Positions 1 to 13,711 are shown, numbered from the stretch's first letter. The stretch: 64,000 nucleotides of DNA from Bacteroides nordii WAL 11050 = JCM 12987 (GCA_000613465.1 BAJA01000018.1:37334-101333); one strand, 5' to 3'. Numbers and translations: made by a program. Notes: generated by a model not told the origin, from the sequence alone.

Positions 1-46
1 CGCAACGGAGGTATACTCTTATTGTTAATGTAAAATCGAAGTATTT

Positions 47-3012
47 ATGAATGTAAAAAGAGCAAAACATTGTTTTTACCGGCATTTTCTGATCCTTGCC
101 GGATTACTTGTTATGATGACGGCTTCGGCACAAGAAGTTACGGTGAAAGGTATTGTGAAGGATGTAGCCGGTGAACCGATTATCGGGGCCAATGTGACAG
201 TGAAGGGAACTACTAACGGAACAATTACTGATATCGATGGTAACTATTCGCTTTCGGGAGTCAATCCATCTTCCGTACTTGTTTTCTCCTTTATAGGGTA
301 TAAAAATCAGGAAATAAATTGTGAAGGGAAGCGTGAGATCAACGTCACACTTGAAGAAGATTTCCAAACGCTGGAAGAAGTGGTGGTAGTTGGTTACGGT
401 TCGTTGAGTAAGAAAGAGCTTTCCAGTTCTATTGTTCAGGTTGATAAGAATAAGTTTCAGCAAGGAGCAATGAATAATCCGATGGAGCTGTTGACGGGTA
501 AGGTTGCAGGATTGAATGTGAATAACACAGCATCTGCTAATCCGAACTCAGGATCTTCCTTGCAGATACGTGGAGCTACTTCTCTTACAGCCTCTAATGA
601 TCCGTTGATTGTTATCGATGGAGTGGCAGGAGGTGATATCCGTAACCTTTCGTCACAGGATATTGAGTCTATGACGGTTTTAAAAGATGCTGGTTCGGCT
701 GCTATTTATGGTACACGTGGTGCGAATGGCGTTATTTTGATTACGACTAAAAAAGGAGCTGGAGAACCGGGAACTGCCAAGGTTACTTATGATAGTTGGT
801 TTGGTATAAATCTGGCCAATTCAGGGCCGGACATTCTTTCACCGGATGAATTCCGCCGTTCACGACGTGGTACGGATTATGGTGCTTCTACTGATTGGTA
901 CGGATTGCTGATGAGAGATTTCTCTTATGACAATAATCAATATATATCGATAGATGGTAGTACCAAGAATGGTTATTACGGTGCTTCCTTTAACTATAAA
1001 AAAGCAACCGGACTGGACTTGGTTAGTGCACGTGAAGAATATGGTGGCCGGTTTGTAATAGAGCAACGGGTCATGGATAACCGTCTGCAACTGAATGGTT
1101 CATTGAATGCTCGCCGGGTGAACGAAACATGGGGGAACGATGGCATGTTTGATACAGCTCTTTCCATGAACCCTACCATGCCGCTATATGCCGATAATGG
1201 AAATTATTATCAGCCTACATCGCCTACCGGTGCACGTAATCCGGTGGCAGAACTGGTGGATATAGACAACAACGGTCAACGTATGTATGTACTTGGAACG
1301 GCAGAAGCTAAACTGAATCTGCTTCGTACGGACAAACAATTGCTGAATACTTCTTTAAGCTATTCTTTGCACTATAATGATCTGAAACAGCATTATTTTA
1401 CCCCTTCCACTTCAGGAGAATCTTACCAGTATGGCTATAAGGGACGTGCTGAAGTTACTTATCAAAAATGGTATACTCAACGTTTGGAATGGTTAGGCAA
1501 TTATTCTCTTGATCTGCAAGATCATAGTATTAAGGCTGTAGCAGGTTATACTTACGAAGAATCCCGCTGGGAACGTCTCAATGCCTCCAATAGTGATTTT
1601 GCTTATGATAATCTGAAATGGCATGACTTAAGTAGCGGTAGTTTTCTTAAAGCAGGGCAGGCAGGAATGGGTACAGGACAGTCTGCTTCAAAATTGATCG
1701 GTGTTTTTGGTCGTGTAAATTATAATTGGAAAGATTTACTGATGGCATCGGCATCTATTCGTTACGAAGGTTCTACAAAATTCGGTAAGGATCATAAATG
1801 GGGAGCTTTTCCATCTGTTTCTTTGGCTTGGGAAATGGCCAATATGAAATTTATGAAGGGAGTTTCTGCAGTGGTTAATAGTTTGAAACCTCGAATTTCT
1901 TATGGTGTAACGGGACGTTCGGACTTTAGCTCTTATCTTTCTTTGGCTACATATAGTACTAATGGGAGTTACCTGATGGGAGAGAGTTGGGTGAATGGAT
2001 ATGCTCCTTCCGTTAATGCCAATCCAGATTTAGGTTGGGAAAAAGGAATTAGTACCAATGTGGGTGTTGATTTTGTTTTCTTTAAAAACAGACTAAGGGG
2101 ATCTATTGATTGGTTCGATCGTCAGTCTAAAGATCTACTTTATAACTATACTGCTCCACAGCCTCCATTTGTTTATAAGGATCTTCTTGTAAACGTAGGT
2201 ACTACACAAAACCGTGGTTTTGAATTGACTCTGGAAGGAGATATATTCAAGGGAACAAGGTGGAATGGACTTCCGGTATCAACTATTCTTACGGAACTAC
2301 CAAGTTGAAAGTACTTTCTAATGATATATATCATGCATCTTATATCGAATTATACCAGAAACCGGGAGTTGGTAGTAGTGAACACTTTTTCCGTATACAG
2401 GAAGGGGGCAAGGTAGGCCAGTTCTTTGGTTTTGAATACGCCGGTGTAGAAAATGGTAATATGATGGTTTATACAGATGAAGGAGAAATTGTTTCTGTTT
2501 CTGATGCTGAGAAAAAAGGAGATCAGTATAAGCGTTATATCGGTAACGGAACACCTACCTCTTTTCTCTCTTGGAGTAATACTTTACGTTATAAAAATTT
2601 TGATTTAAGTATCTTCTTCCGGGGAGCTTTCGGGTTTGATATATTTAATATGCGAAAGTATGGTATGGGTTTGCAAGGCTGTGGTACAGATAATGTGCTT
2701 CGTGATGCTTATCTGAAAGATAAAGATATGGTGACAGGGGGCGGTGTTATCTCTTCTTTCTTCCTCGAAAAAGGGGATTATGTGAAACTGGAAAACATAA
2801 CTTTGGGGTATAACTTCACTCCAAAAGCTAATAAGATATTGGATGGTATGCGTGTTTTCCTTTCTGCTAAAAATCTTTTTACCCTGACCGGATATTCAGG
2901 TAATGATCCTTCCATTGTATCTGTCAATGGATTAACTCCGGGAGTGGATATCAATAGTGCCTATCCCACTGCTACACAACTAAGTGTGGGAGTTACTTTG
3001 AAATTTAAATAA
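47..3012 (+). CDS. susC: SusC-like TonB-dependent outer-membrane transporter (frameshifted in this assembly)
   Basis: TonB-dependent porin that imports oligosaccharides through the outer membrane with its SusD partner. A signal peptide (residues 1-28, ending TASAQ) precedes a carboxypeptidase-regulatory-like domain (about 30-105), then the EEVVVVGYG TonB-box region, a plug domain (about 120-240, with VIDGV and LKDAGSAAIYGTRGANG), and a beta barrel to the C terminus. The reading frame changes near 2250: upstream reads FKGTRW, downstream reads KVEWTSGINYSYG. Restoring one A in GGGAAC gives FKGNKVEWTSG and a 988-residue protein, normal for the family, so I treat this as one gene. It opens a starch-type locus and is followed 32 bases later by susD. 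The homology is clear; starch as substrate is inferred from the neighbouring amylases and SusB-like GH97. Confidence 0.93.
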
Positions 3013-3044
3013 CCGAATAGAATCATTCAATAGAACGAAAGATT

Positions 3045-4838
3045 ATGAAATATATAAAATATAACTGGCTTTTAATAGCCATCCTGAGCTTTTCTATGTC
3101 ATCTTGCTTCAATCTGGACGAAGAAGTATTTGACAGAGTGGATTCTTCAATTTATTATCAAAACGAGAATAGTGTGAAAGCCGCTGTTGCTTCTATCTAT
3201 AGCAATGGGGCGTTGAGTTATATCGAATACTTCTGGTATCTTCAGGAGTTTTCTGCCGATCAGGTTTCCTGGCGTTCGTGGAACGGTGGATTGTGGGGAT
3301 ATGATGAAGGAGAGAAGTTTGTTCTTTCTACACATACATGGACACCTGATTCAAAGATTATCCGTACAACATGGGAAACTGCATGGACCACGATCGGGTT
3401 ATGTAATACGCTGCTTGTTGACTTAGAGTCATTGGATGCTGCTTCTTTGAAGATGACTGCCGAAAAACTAAATACTTATATCGGTGAAGTGCGTACTTTA
3501 CGGGCATGGGCATATTACAATATCTTCGAAATATGGGGAGGTGCATTACCACTTAATATCTCTGTAGGTACCGATATCCCTCCGACTGCAGACCCTGATT
3601 TCGATACGAGTTGCAAGAAGATCTATAGTTTTATCATAAGCGAACTGGACGATTGCGTAAATGATCTGAATAAAAATGACGTGAATCGTATGAACCAGGC
3701 CGTGAACCGAATAATTAAAGCACGTTTGCTATTGAACTCTGAAGTATTTATCAAAGAAAATCATTATGCAGAATGTGCTACGCTTTGCCAGGAACTGTTG
3801 GATAATAAATATGGTACATATTCCATCGCAGAGGATTATCGCGATATTTACTCTATAGACAATATTAATTGTCCGGAAGTAATAATGGCTTTTGCTTTTG
3901 AAATTGGACAACTCAATGGTGGATGGATGCGCGATATGCCTTTCCTTCCTTATAATATATGGGATTATTTTGGTGGTACATATCAGCAGAGTCCTTGGAA
4001 TTGTGTGTGTCTGACTCCTTCATTTGATAACTCTGGTAATGTAAATACCTACGGGGGAACGGACAATCCGAAGTGCTTTCTTGATGCTCCTTATAATGAT
4101 AAGCTGGGCGCTATATACGAACGGTATGATGACCGGGATATTCGTAAACAAAATTATATATATGACGAAACCAGCAATAGTTATAAAGGTATGTTCCTAA
4201 AAGGTGCTATCAAGGCAAACTATGGAACGGGAGAAGCGTTGACAGCTGATGCTGACCGTGATGGACAACCAATTGTATATGTGGATCAGGTAGGTACATT
4301 TATGAATAAAGGCCGTAATCTGGAAGATGTGATGTCTCCTCGGTGGGGAGAAACAACCTCTGGGGTACGATTGGTAAAATATCCGATTTATCCGGCTACT
4401 ACAGGTATTGATTTTCAGGATATTGATGAAGTTGAATTTCGTCTTTCAGAAGTAGTCTATATGCTTGCCGAATGTAAAATGCGTGCCGGAGATGCCGGAG
4501 GAGCTAAAGAGTTGGTGAATAGTGTACGTCAACGTTATTTTTCTGCTACTGATTGGGCTCAGGTGAAGGATGAACCAGGGCGTGGTTACACCGATTTTGA
4601 TATGGATTGGATGCTGGGACAATGGGGGATGGAGTTTTTATCCGAAGGTCGCCGTCGCCGTACTGATCTACGCCGTTTTGATAAATTCACACAAGGACAG
4701 TGGTGGTTCTTTGGCCGTGCTACAGAAGATGGTAAAACGCTTCCTGCCAAACGTGATCGTAAATATGAATGGTATCCACTTCCGTCATCAGCTTTATTGG
4801 TTAATCCGGGATTGATCCAAAATTCTAATTATAATTAA
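3045..4838 (+). CDS. susD: SusD-like starch-binding outer-membrane lipoprotein
   Basis: Surface lipoprotein that caps the SusC barrel and captures the oligosaccharide. The N terminus is a lipoprotein signal with the lipobox region SMSSCFN, so Cys is near residue 21. The 597-residue length fits SusD/RagB proteins, as do the helical tetratricopeptide-like N-terminal half (VRTLRAWAYYNIFEIWGG) and the C-terminal pattern EFRLSEVVYMLAEC followed by EFLSEGRRRRTDLRRF. It starts 32 bases after the susC homologue and ends 18 bases before the next lipoprotein gene, so the genes are almost certainly co-transcribed. The frame is intact. Confidence 0.95.
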   Translation: MKYIKYNWLLIAILSFSMSSCFNLDEEVFDRVDSSIYYQNENSVKAAVASIYSNGALSYIEYFWYLQEFSADQVSWRSWNGGLWGYDEGEKFVLSTHTWTPDSKIIRTTWETAWTTIGLCNTLLVDLESLDAASLKMTAEKLNTYIGEVRTLRAWAYYNIFEIWGGALPLNISVGTDIPPTADPDFDTSCKKIYSFIISELDDCVNDLNKNDVNRMNQAVNRIIKARLLLNSEVFIKENHYAECATLCQELLDNKYGTYSIAEDYRDIYSIDNINCPEVIMAFAFEIGQLNGGWMRDMPFLPYNIWDYFGGTYQQSPWNCVCLTPSFDNSGNVNTYGGTDNPKCFLDAPYNDKLGAIYERYDDRDIRKQNYIYDETSNSYKGMFLKGAIKANYGTGEALTADADRDGQPIVYVDQVGTFMNKGRNLEDVMSPRWGETTSGVRLVKYPIYPATTGIDFQDIDEVEFRLSEVVYMLAECKMRAGDAGGAKELVNSVRQRYFSATDWAQVKDEPGRGYTDFDMDWMLGQWGMEFLSEGRRRRTDLRRFDKFTQGQWWFFGRATEDGKTLPAKRDRKYEWYPLPSSALLVNPGLIQNSNYN

Positions 4839-4856
4839 CTTTAAACCATAATATCC

Positions 4857-6280
4857 ATGAAGAGGAATCTTATTTATTTGCTACTGGTATTGCCTTTACT
4901 AGTTTTACTGGGTAGTTGTGACGATAAAGAGGAAATTGTGTTTGACCATGAATTACCTCAGTTTGAATTGAAAGAAAATGCCATCTTACTGGAAGTTATT
5001 ATGCCGCAAGGTACAAGTAAAGATGATGAAATTTATATTGTTGGTGAGTTTAATGGCGGAGAAGACGTTGCTGTGGAACAGTTGGAGTGGCGTTTGGAGA
5101 AAGCCTCCAATAGTGAAGTAAAATGGGGAATTTATCTGATCCCTTCTACTTTTAAAGATGGAAAGACGCTTGCCGACGGATTTTATTTCTTTTCTAAGAA
5201 GAATGGTGCGGAACGTACTGTGAAAAATGAAGACTCTATACATCGACTGGATATAGGTATCGGAACACGTACTAATGTATGGGTGAATCGTTGGGAGTCT
5301 TATTTTGAACCGGAAGATCCGGATGAAGAGACACACGATGGCTATGTGATTTATGTAGAAGATAATTCCACTTGGGAAACATTGTCTCTTTATGCATGGG
5401 GGGATGCTGAACTTGGTGGAGGCTGGCCGGGTATTCAGGTAACAGGAACCAAAACAATAGGAAAGGTAACCTATAAATACTTTGACACGGGCGAATCTTT
5501 CAAAGGACTGAGCATAAATTTGATTTTCAACGATAATGGAGGGGGAAAACAACTGGAAGGAGAAGGACTTAATATAACATTGGATCGCGACTATTATTTC
5601 CGTATTACAGATACAAGTTATGAAGAGATAATTTTGAGTGACTATGAAGGATATACTATATATATAGAAGATGCCACTACCTGGGGAGTTCAGAATGCAT
5701 ATGGATGGGCTGATGGCGGTGATATAACCCCTAGTTGGCCTGGTATTGCTGTGACCGGAACGAAGGATATCAATGGGGTAACTTATAAATATATAGAAAT
5801 GGGCGAAGACTGAATGGTAAGTTCATGAATCTTATTCTCAATGGGGGTACTTCACAGGCAGCTGATATTCCGGTAACGTTGGATCGTGATTATTATTTCC
5901 GGGTGACGGATAGCGGTTCTACAGAAGTGGACCCGTATGCACCGGAACCGGAAGAGCCGGAAGAACCGGGTGAAGCTCATTTCATTTATGTTATCGATAA
6001 TACCGATTGGGAAGGGCTTTCTCTTTACGGATATGGTGGTGCTGTGTTGGGAGGTGCTTGGCCGGGACTTTCAGTGACCGGGACAAAAGAAATAGATGGT
6101 ATCGTTTACAAGTACTTCAGTATAGCTCCCGAAAATGACGGTAAAGAGATAAACTTGATTTTTAACGGAAATGGAGGAACGGTACAGCTTCCCGATCTGC
6201 CGATAACATTGAACCGTGATTATTATTTTACTATTACAGCGACAGGGTGTACAGAACTAGACCCTCCTGCTACTAATTAA
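4857..6280 (+). CDS. SusE/SusF-like surface starch-binding lipoprotein with three tandem repeat domains (frameshifted)
   Basis: Probable cell-surface glycan-binding lipoprotein, the positional equivalent of SusE/SusF. The signal peptide ends in LLGSCDD, a lipobox with Cys near residue 21. After an N-terminal domain there are three homologous repeats of about 90 residues. Each contains a motif like YIEDxTTWxxxxxYxWG, then WPGIxVTGTKxIxGxxYKY, then ITLDRDYYFRIT, with aromatic residues suited to stacking on glucose rings. The frame breaks near 5810 (GAAGACTGAAT); one extra C restores GED-LNGKFMNLILN, matching the same place in repeat one, and gives 474 residues. No catalytic residues are seen. 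The number and order of the repeats differ from classical SusE and SusF, so I give no gene symbol. Confidence 0.85.
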
Positions 6281-6294
6281 AACTGAATGAAAAG

Positions 6295-7638
6295 ATGAAA
6301 CTTGGATATATTAAAACAGTTATACCTATGTTATTACTGTGCTTCTTTACGGGGTGCAGTGATAGCTCTGACGATAAAATGGGAGAGCCGGAAGTAATTC
6401 CTACTGGAGTGATTAATGAAGTTATAATGTACGAAGCCAATCTGAAGGTATTTGCCCGTACAGGAGCGTTTAATGCAATATCTTCCCGTTTGGACGAAAT
6501 CAAGGCATTGGGTATTAATGTTCTGTGGTTGATGCCTGTCTATGAGGAGGGAGTGAAGGATGCAATCGGCTCACCTTATTGTGTGAAAGATTATAAAAAG
6601 GTGAATGAAGCATATGGCACTCTGGAAGAATTGAAAGCTTTGGTGAAGAAAGCACATGAAAAAGATATGAGAGTTATTCTGGATTGGGTGGCGAATCATA
6701 CTTCCTGGGATAACGCTTGGATACAGAACAAATCATGGTATACACAAGATGCCGGAGGGAACATTGTTTCTCCTGAAGGGATGGGATGGACGGATGTAGC
6801 CGACTTGGATTATAGCAATACTGAAATGCGTGAAGCAATGTTGGATGCTATGAAGTATTGGATAACAGAAGCCGATGTAGATGGTTTCCGTTGCGATCAT
6901 GCCGAAGGAGTACCCGATGATTTCTGGGCACAGGCTATCAATGAACTGAAGGCTTTGAAAGGAGCTGGATTGTTAATGTTGGCCGAAGGTTCTAAATCAT
7001 CTTTGTATACAGCTGGCTTTGATATTGTATATGGATGGGAGTTTGCTTCGAAGTTGGGAGATGTTTTTTCCGGTAAAGCAACATTGTCTGCTCTTTATGA
7101 TGTACACAAAAAGGAGTATCAGGAGGTACCGGAAGGTAAACAACGGTTACGTTATTCTACTAATCATGATTTGGCATCCGAACACTCACCGTTGCAGACT
7201 TATGGCAATGACCGCGGTGCAATGGCTGCTTTTGTAATTGCCTCTACGTTGGGTGGTACTCCACTTATTTATAGTTCTCAGGAGATTGCTTATTCTAAAG
7301 CGCTCTCTTTCTTCGATTATCAGCTGATGGACTGGAACTTAAATTCGGACTACTTAAATGAATATAAGAAATTGATGGAGATTTATACTTCGTCTTCTAT
7401 GTTGAGAAGTGCAGGTGTAAAGATATACGATACCGGAAAAGCTGCTTCTTTTTATCGGGTGTCTGGTGATGAGGCCATCTTGGTTATTGCAAATACAAGT
7501 AGTACTACTGAAACTATTAAGGTCCCCATTGAACGTGTCGGCGATCGTATGAGAAACCTAATGGATAATGAAGTGGTGACACTTCCGGTTGCACTCACTA
7601 TGGAACCTTATCAATATTATATTTGGAAAAAAGAATAA
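6295..7638 (+). CDS. GH13 alpha-amylase family lipoprotein
   Basis: Hydrolyses alpha-1,4-glucosidic bonds in starch or maltooligosaccharides. It is a lipoprotein (lipobox FFTGCSD, Cys near 19), so it probably sits on the outer membrane like SusG. The GH13 (beta/alpha)8 signature is complete: region I DWVANHTSWD, region II DGFRCDHAE (nucleophile Asp near residue 200), acid/base Glu in LMLAEGS (about 230) and the transition-state Asp in STNHDLASE (about 291). At 447 residues it is much shorter than SusG, and no inserted carbohydrate-binding module is evident. It lies 14 bases after the binding lipoprotein and 5 bases before a second GH13 gene with strong similarity, which suggests tandem duplication. 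Confidence 0.93.
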   Translation: MKLGYIKTVIPMLLLCFFTGCSDSSDDKMGEPEVIPTGVINEVIMYEANLKVFARTGAFNAISSRLDEIKALGINVLWLMPVYEEGVKDAIGSPYCVKDYKKVNEAYGTLEELKALVKKAHEKDMRVILDWVANHTSWDNAWIQNKSWYTQDAGGNIVSPEGMGWTDVADLDYSNTEMREAMLDAMKYWITEADVDGFRCDHAEGVPDDFWAQAINELKALKGAGLLMLAEGSKSSLYTAGFDIVYGWEFASKLGDVFSGKATLSALYDVHKKEYQEVPEGKQRLRYSTNHDLASEHSPLQTYGNDRGAMAAFVIASTLGGTPLIYSSQEIAYSKALSFFDYQLMDWNLNSDYLNEYKKLMEIYTSSSMLRSAGVKIYDTGKAASFYRVSGDEAILVIANTSSTTETIKVPIERVGDRMRNLMDNEVVTLPVALTMEPYQYYIWKKE

Positions 7639-7643
7639 GGGTT

Positions 7644-8968
7644 ATGCGAATCAAAAAGGTGTTGTTTTCAATAGGATTGCTGTCGTTGCTTTGTGCTTGT
7701 AACGGGCAACGGCAGCCTACTCAGCCAACGTATGTGTTGCCTGCCCCTGAAGATGTGATGATGTATCAGGTGAATCCTCGTGTATTTGCTCCCAGCAATT
7801 CTTTTAATACGGTAGGTACTTATCTGGACTCTGTCCGGCAGTTAGGCGTGAATGTCGTATGGTTTATGCCTGTAAATGAAGTAGGTGAAGAGAAGTCGGT
7901 CAACTCTCCTTATTGTGTGAAAGATTATAGAAAACTGAATCCAGAGTTCGGAACAATGGATGAATTCAGACGAGTAGTCAATCAATGTCATGATAGAGGA
8001 ATGAGTGTTATTATCGATTGGGTGGCAAATCATACTTCGTGGGATAATGAGTGGCTGCAAACCAAAGACTGGTATATGCAGGACGCTGATGGGAATGTTA
8101 TTTCTCCCCCTAATACCGGATGGCATGATGTTGCAGCTTGAATTTTGATAATCAAGAGATGAGATTGTCAATGATTGATGCCATGAAGTTTTGGATAGAT
8201 AGTGTCGGAGTGGATGGATTTCGGTGTGATGCGGCAGATTTTGTTCCATTTGATTTCTGGAAACAGGCGATTGATTCACTTCGTGCTATTCCGGCACATC
8301 GTTTGCTGATGTTGGCAGAAGGCAAACGAAAAGATCATTTTGAAGCAGGGTTTGATATGAATTATGCCTGGGATTTTTTGGAAGGAGTCCGGGATGTATT
8401 TTTGAAGGATAGCTGTGCTTCAGTGTTATTTGATATTGATCGTGCGGAATACGACTCTCTTCCGGAAGGGAGAGTAAAGTTACGGTTTACAACGAATCAT
8501 GATGAGACGATGAAAATGTCTCCTATCCGGGAGTTTGAGGGAGAACGTGGAGCAATGGCGGCTTTTGTCCTTTCTACTTATTTGCGTGGGGGAGCTTTGA
8601 TCTATAGTTCCCAAGAGATGGGATATCCGGACCGGATTGACTTCTTCCACTATTGTCCTGTAGACTGGAATTCTAAAAATGCGTTACGAAAAGAGTTTGA
8701 AACTCTGATGAAGCTATATAATGAATATCCTGCAATTCGTAAAGGTTCGATTAAAGAGTATCCGGATTGCAATGTATTTGTTTTTGAGAAAGTTTCCGGT
8801 ACGGATCGCTTTCTTATAGCGGTAAATGTGCGTAATCAGGAACAGGACGTTGCTTTGCCGGAGGAATGGAAAAATCATATCTGTACTGATATGCAGACAG
8901 GTATTCGGGAGTATTTTAAAGAAATATTATCTTTGGAACCCTATCAATATAAAATATTTAAATATTAA
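7644..8968 (+). CDS. Second GH13 alpha-amylase family lipoprotein (frameshifted)
   Basis: A paralogue of the preceding GH13 gene. The start is the ATG at 7644 (MRIKKVLFS), giving a lipoprotein signal with lipobox LLCACNG; an earlier in-frame start would overlap the upstream gene. Catalytic motifs are complete: DWVANHTSWD, DGFRCDAAD, LMLAEGK and TTNHDETM. The frame breaks near 8137: the sequence reads GCAGCTTGA, while the paralogue has DVADLDYSN here. One extra T gives DVAALNFDNQEMR and a 441-residue protein, so this is one enzyme rather than two fragments. Together the two lipoproteins probably trim starch at the surface before SusC import; any division of labour between them cannot be read from sequence. 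Confidence 0.9.
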
Positions 8969-8988
8969 ATACATATATATAATTCATT

Positions 8989-11134
<2,146 letters not shown>

Positions 11135-11175
11135 GGGAATTTTCCTGCATTTAATATTAAAGTTAACAATAAGAA

Positions 11176-11204
11176 AAGCACGGGCCGTGAGGTTCGTGCT
11201 TTTT
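11176..11204 (+). terminator. Intrinsic terminator of the starch locus
   Basis: An AAGCACG...CGTGCTT stem with a short GTGA loop is followed by TTTTT, 40 bases after the GH97 stop codon. It is well placed to end the susC-to-susB transcript. Confidence 0.8.
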
Positions 11205-11409
11205 GCTATATAGAGATTTGGGTTGAGAGAGTTTATAATGCAGATTGCTTCCTGATCAATTTTCTTTTATAAGGTAATACACTGGTTATTCTTTGATTGA
11301 TTAAAAAACAAAAACTATTTTGTTTAATTTGTACGGATTTCTTTTCTGTTTTAATAAATGAAAGTTATAATATTTACTATAAAATAATGAGCAATACCAA
11401 AAGATTTTC
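11205..11409. other. AT-rich gap between starch locus and ssrA
   Basis: No open frame with coding character. It holds the region upstream of ssrA and otherwise I see nothing supported. Confidence 0.6.
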
Positions 11410-11417
11410 TATCTTTG
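11410..11417 (+). promoter_or_regulatory. -7 box of the ssrA promoter
   Basis: TATCTTTG matches the Bacteroides -7 consensus TAnnTTTG and ends 13 bases before the tmRNA 5' end. No clear TTTG is seen at the usual -33 distance. Confidence 0.7.
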
Positions 11418-11430
11418 CAAAACTATATCT

Positions 11431-11824
11431 GGGGTTGACTGGATTTGACAGCGGGCAGAAATAGTGAGTAAGCATGCAGTGCGTCGTTGATTGGCACTTA
11501 AATCTCAGTCCTCAAAATTTTATCTGGCGAAACTAATTACGCTCTTGCTGCTTAATCGAATCATAGTAGATTAGCTTAATCCAGGCACCAGGTGCCAGGA
11601 CGAGACATCACTCGGAAGCTGTTGCTCCGAAGCATTCCGGTTCAGTGGTGCAGTTACATCGGGGATAGCCTGAAGTGGCCTCGCGTTTTGGGTGAAACTT
11701 AAGAGGATAAGGTAATGGTTGATGGCTTTGGTTCTGCCGTTACACGAAAAATTAGGCAAAGATAAGCATGTAGAAAGCTTATGATTTCCTCGTTTGGACG
11801 AGGGTTCGACTCCCTCCAGCTCCA
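11431..11824 (+). ncRNA. ssrA: Transfer-messenger RNA (tmRNA)
   Basis: Rescues stalled ribosomes by acting first as tRNA-Ala and then as mRNA for a degradation tag. The 5' end GGGGTTGACTGGATTTGACAG is the standard tmRNA start. Its first seven bases pair with CAGCTCC at the 3' end, after the T arm GGTTCGACTCCC. The tag frame lies at 11526-11555 and encodes GETNYALAA followed by TAA; with the charged Ala the tag is AGETNYALAA. The 3' CCA is not encoded and must be added. Length is 394 nt. A T-rich terminator follows immediately. Confidence 0.97.
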
Positions 11825-11830
11825 CACAAA

Positions 11831-11867
11831 AAAAGAAACCACTCTTTTAAGGGTGGTTTCTTTTTTT
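11831..11867 (+). terminator. Intrinsic terminator of ssrA
   Basis: AAGAAACCAC...GTGGTTTCTT forms a near-perfect stem with a loop of about 10 bases, followed by a run of T. It begins seven bases after the tmRNA 3' end. Confidence 0.9.
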
Positions 11868-12008
11868 ATGTTCATCCAACAAATATGTGGTTATCAAAAA
11901 AGTAAGTACAAGATTTATTAAAAAAGAGATGTAAGATAGTATATGAATATTTATTCTTGTGTAATCGCTTGATTTATAGCTAATATATATACCCTGTTTT
12001 AAGATATA

Positions 12009-12095
12009 CAAGAGTGTACACCTATGTGAGTGTTAATTGTACACTCTTGCCATACTATATTGTACACTCTTGATAAACTAAAATGTACACTCTTG
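12009..12095. repeat. 12-mer array with 23-bp period (TGTACACTCTTG x3 plus one inverted copy)
   Basis: TGTACACTCTTG occurs at 12038, 12061 and 12084, exactly 23 bases apart, with unrelated 11-base spacers. The exact reverse complement CAAGAGTGTACA lies at 12009. The array sits between the 3' ends of ssrA and guaB, in an AT-rich stretch without a gene. The same 23-bp period with a different 12-mer recurs at 30573-30641. Function unknown. Confidence 0.85.
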
Positions 12096-12193
12096 TAAGG
12101 TAAATCCAAAGTGTTAAAAAACACATTAACACTATTAGCAAAATGAGTGTTTGTTGAATGAACCTTTTTTGTGTATATGATAGATGATAATTA

Positions 12194-13687
12194 TTATCCT
12201 TTCTCTTTCAGAATCACATCATGTGCGCCACCTTCGGTAATGCTTGTTGATGAAACCATGGTGATCTTGGCATTTTGTTGCAATTCCGGGATATTGACAG
12301 CACCACAACTACACATGGTAGCTCTGATTTTACCCAGAGTTACAGCAAGGTTGTCTTTCATCTTGCCTGCATAAGGTACGTAACTGTCTACACCCTCTTC
12401 GAACTTCAATGACTCTGTTCCACCCATATCATACCGTTGCCAGTTTTGTGCACGATTGGAACCTTCACCCCAGTATTCTTTTACATAACTGTTTTTGATA
12501 CATAACTTTTTAGTAGGAGATTCGTCAAAACGGGCAAAATAACGTCCCATCATCAGGAAGTCAGCTCCCATAGCCAAAGCAAGCACCATATGATAGTCCT
12601 GTACCAGGCCACCATCACTGCAAATAGGTACATAGATACCCGTTTGAGCTTTGTATTCGTCACGTGCTTTGGCTACATCCTGCAAAGCGGTTGCCTGTCC
12701 ACGTCCAATACCTTTCTGTTCGCGGGTGATACAGATAGAACCTCCGCCAATGCCTACTTTTATGAAATCGGCTCCGGCTTCTACCAGGTAACGGAACCCT
12801 TCTTTATCAACAACATTACCGGCACCAACCAGTACCTTGTTACCATATTTTGTTTTGATCCATTTCAGTGTTTCATACTGCCATTCCGAGTAACCATCTG
12901 AAGAGTCAATACAAAGTACATCTACACCGGCTTCTATCAGAGCAGGAACACGTTCCATATAGTCACGGGTATTGATTCCGGCGCCTACCAATAGTTTCTT
13001 ATCCGGGCTGGATACTTCATTGGGATTCTCTTTATGGCTGTCATAGTCTTTACGGAAGACGAAATAAGCCAGATGTTGTTCTTTATCAATGATAGGAAGG
13101 GTGTTGAGTTTATGATCCCAGATTATCTGATTGGCTTCACTTAGTGTAAGCCCTACTTCACCTACAATCAGTTTTTCAAAAGGAGTCATGAAATCTTTGA
13201 TCTTTTTGTCGCGTGCATCTCTTGATATGCGATAGTCACGGCTGGTAACGAGTCCTAATAGTTTGCCATTCGGGGTACCATCGTCTGTAATACCAATAGT
13301 AGAATGCCCTGTTTGTGCAAGCAGGCGGGGTACATCGTCCAACGTATGTTCCGGTGTCAGGTTTGAATCGCTTGTGACAAAACCAGCCTTAAACTTTTTC
13401 ACTTTTCGCACCATCTCTGCCTGGCTGGCAATGGGTTGTGAACCAAAGATAAAAGAAAGGCCTCCGTTACGTGCCAATTCAATAGCCAGTTCAGGGCCGG
13501 ATACAGATTGCATGATTGCTGAAACAAAAGGGATATTCAATTCGATTGCCGACTGTGCACCCACATTGTGTTTTACCAACGGTGTTCTCAATGAAACATT
13601 AGAGGGGACACACTGCTTGGTAGTAAGACCGGGAATAAGTAAGTATTCACCAAAAGTTCTGGAAACTTCTTCTACGTAGATTGCCAT
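12194..13687 (-). CDS. guaB: Inosine-5'-monophosphate dehydrogenase family protein
   Basis: Oxidises IMP to XMP with NAD+, the committed step to GMP. The start is the ATG at 13687 ([17 protein letters not shown]), because the upstream in-frame ATG at 13714 lies inside the likely promoter. At 497 residues it has the IMPDH barrel interrupted by a CBS pair (about 100-220, [12 protein letters not shown] and [10 protein letters not shown]). The active-site loop is [15 protein letters not shown] with the catalytic Cys. The phosphate-binding segment SDGG and the flap motif also look present. The C-terminal part is slightly divergent ([14 protein letters not shown]...), so a GMP-reductase-like branch cannot be fully excluded, but CBS domains favour IMPDH. 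Confidence 0.93.
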   Translation of the reverse strand: MAIYVEEVSRTFGEYLLIPGLTTKQCVPSNVSLRTPLVKHNVGAQSAIELNIPFVSAIMQSVSGPELAIELARNGGLSFIFGSQPIASQAEMVRKVKKFKAGFVTSDSNLTPEHTLDDVPRLLAQTGHSTIGITDDGTPNGKLLGLVTSRDYRISRDARDKKIKDFMTPFEKLIVGEVGLTLSEANQIIWDHKLNTLPIIDKEQHLAYFVFRKDYDSHKENPNEVSSPDKKLLVGAGINTRDYMERVPALIEAGVDVLCIDSSDGYSEWQYETLKWIKTKYGNKVLVGAGNVVDKEGFRYLVEAGADFIKVGIGGGSICITREQKGIGRGQATALQDVAKARDEYKAQTGIYVPICSDGGLVQDYHMVLALAMGADFLMMGRYFARFDESPTKKLCIKNSYVKEYWGEGSNRAQNWQRYDMGGTESLKFEEGVDSYVPYAGKMKDNLAVTLGKIRATMCSCGAVNIPELQQNAKITMVSSTSITEGGAHDVILKEKG

Positions 13688-13711
13688 AAGAATTTTTATT
13701 TTTATGGCATG

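Noticed and set aside
2250..2310. Programmed ribosomal frameshift in the susC homologue
   Set aside because: No slippery heptamer or downstream structure is evident, and many other genes show the same single-base pattern.
11571..11825. 84-codon frame on the - strand
   Set aside because: It lies wholly inside tmRNA.
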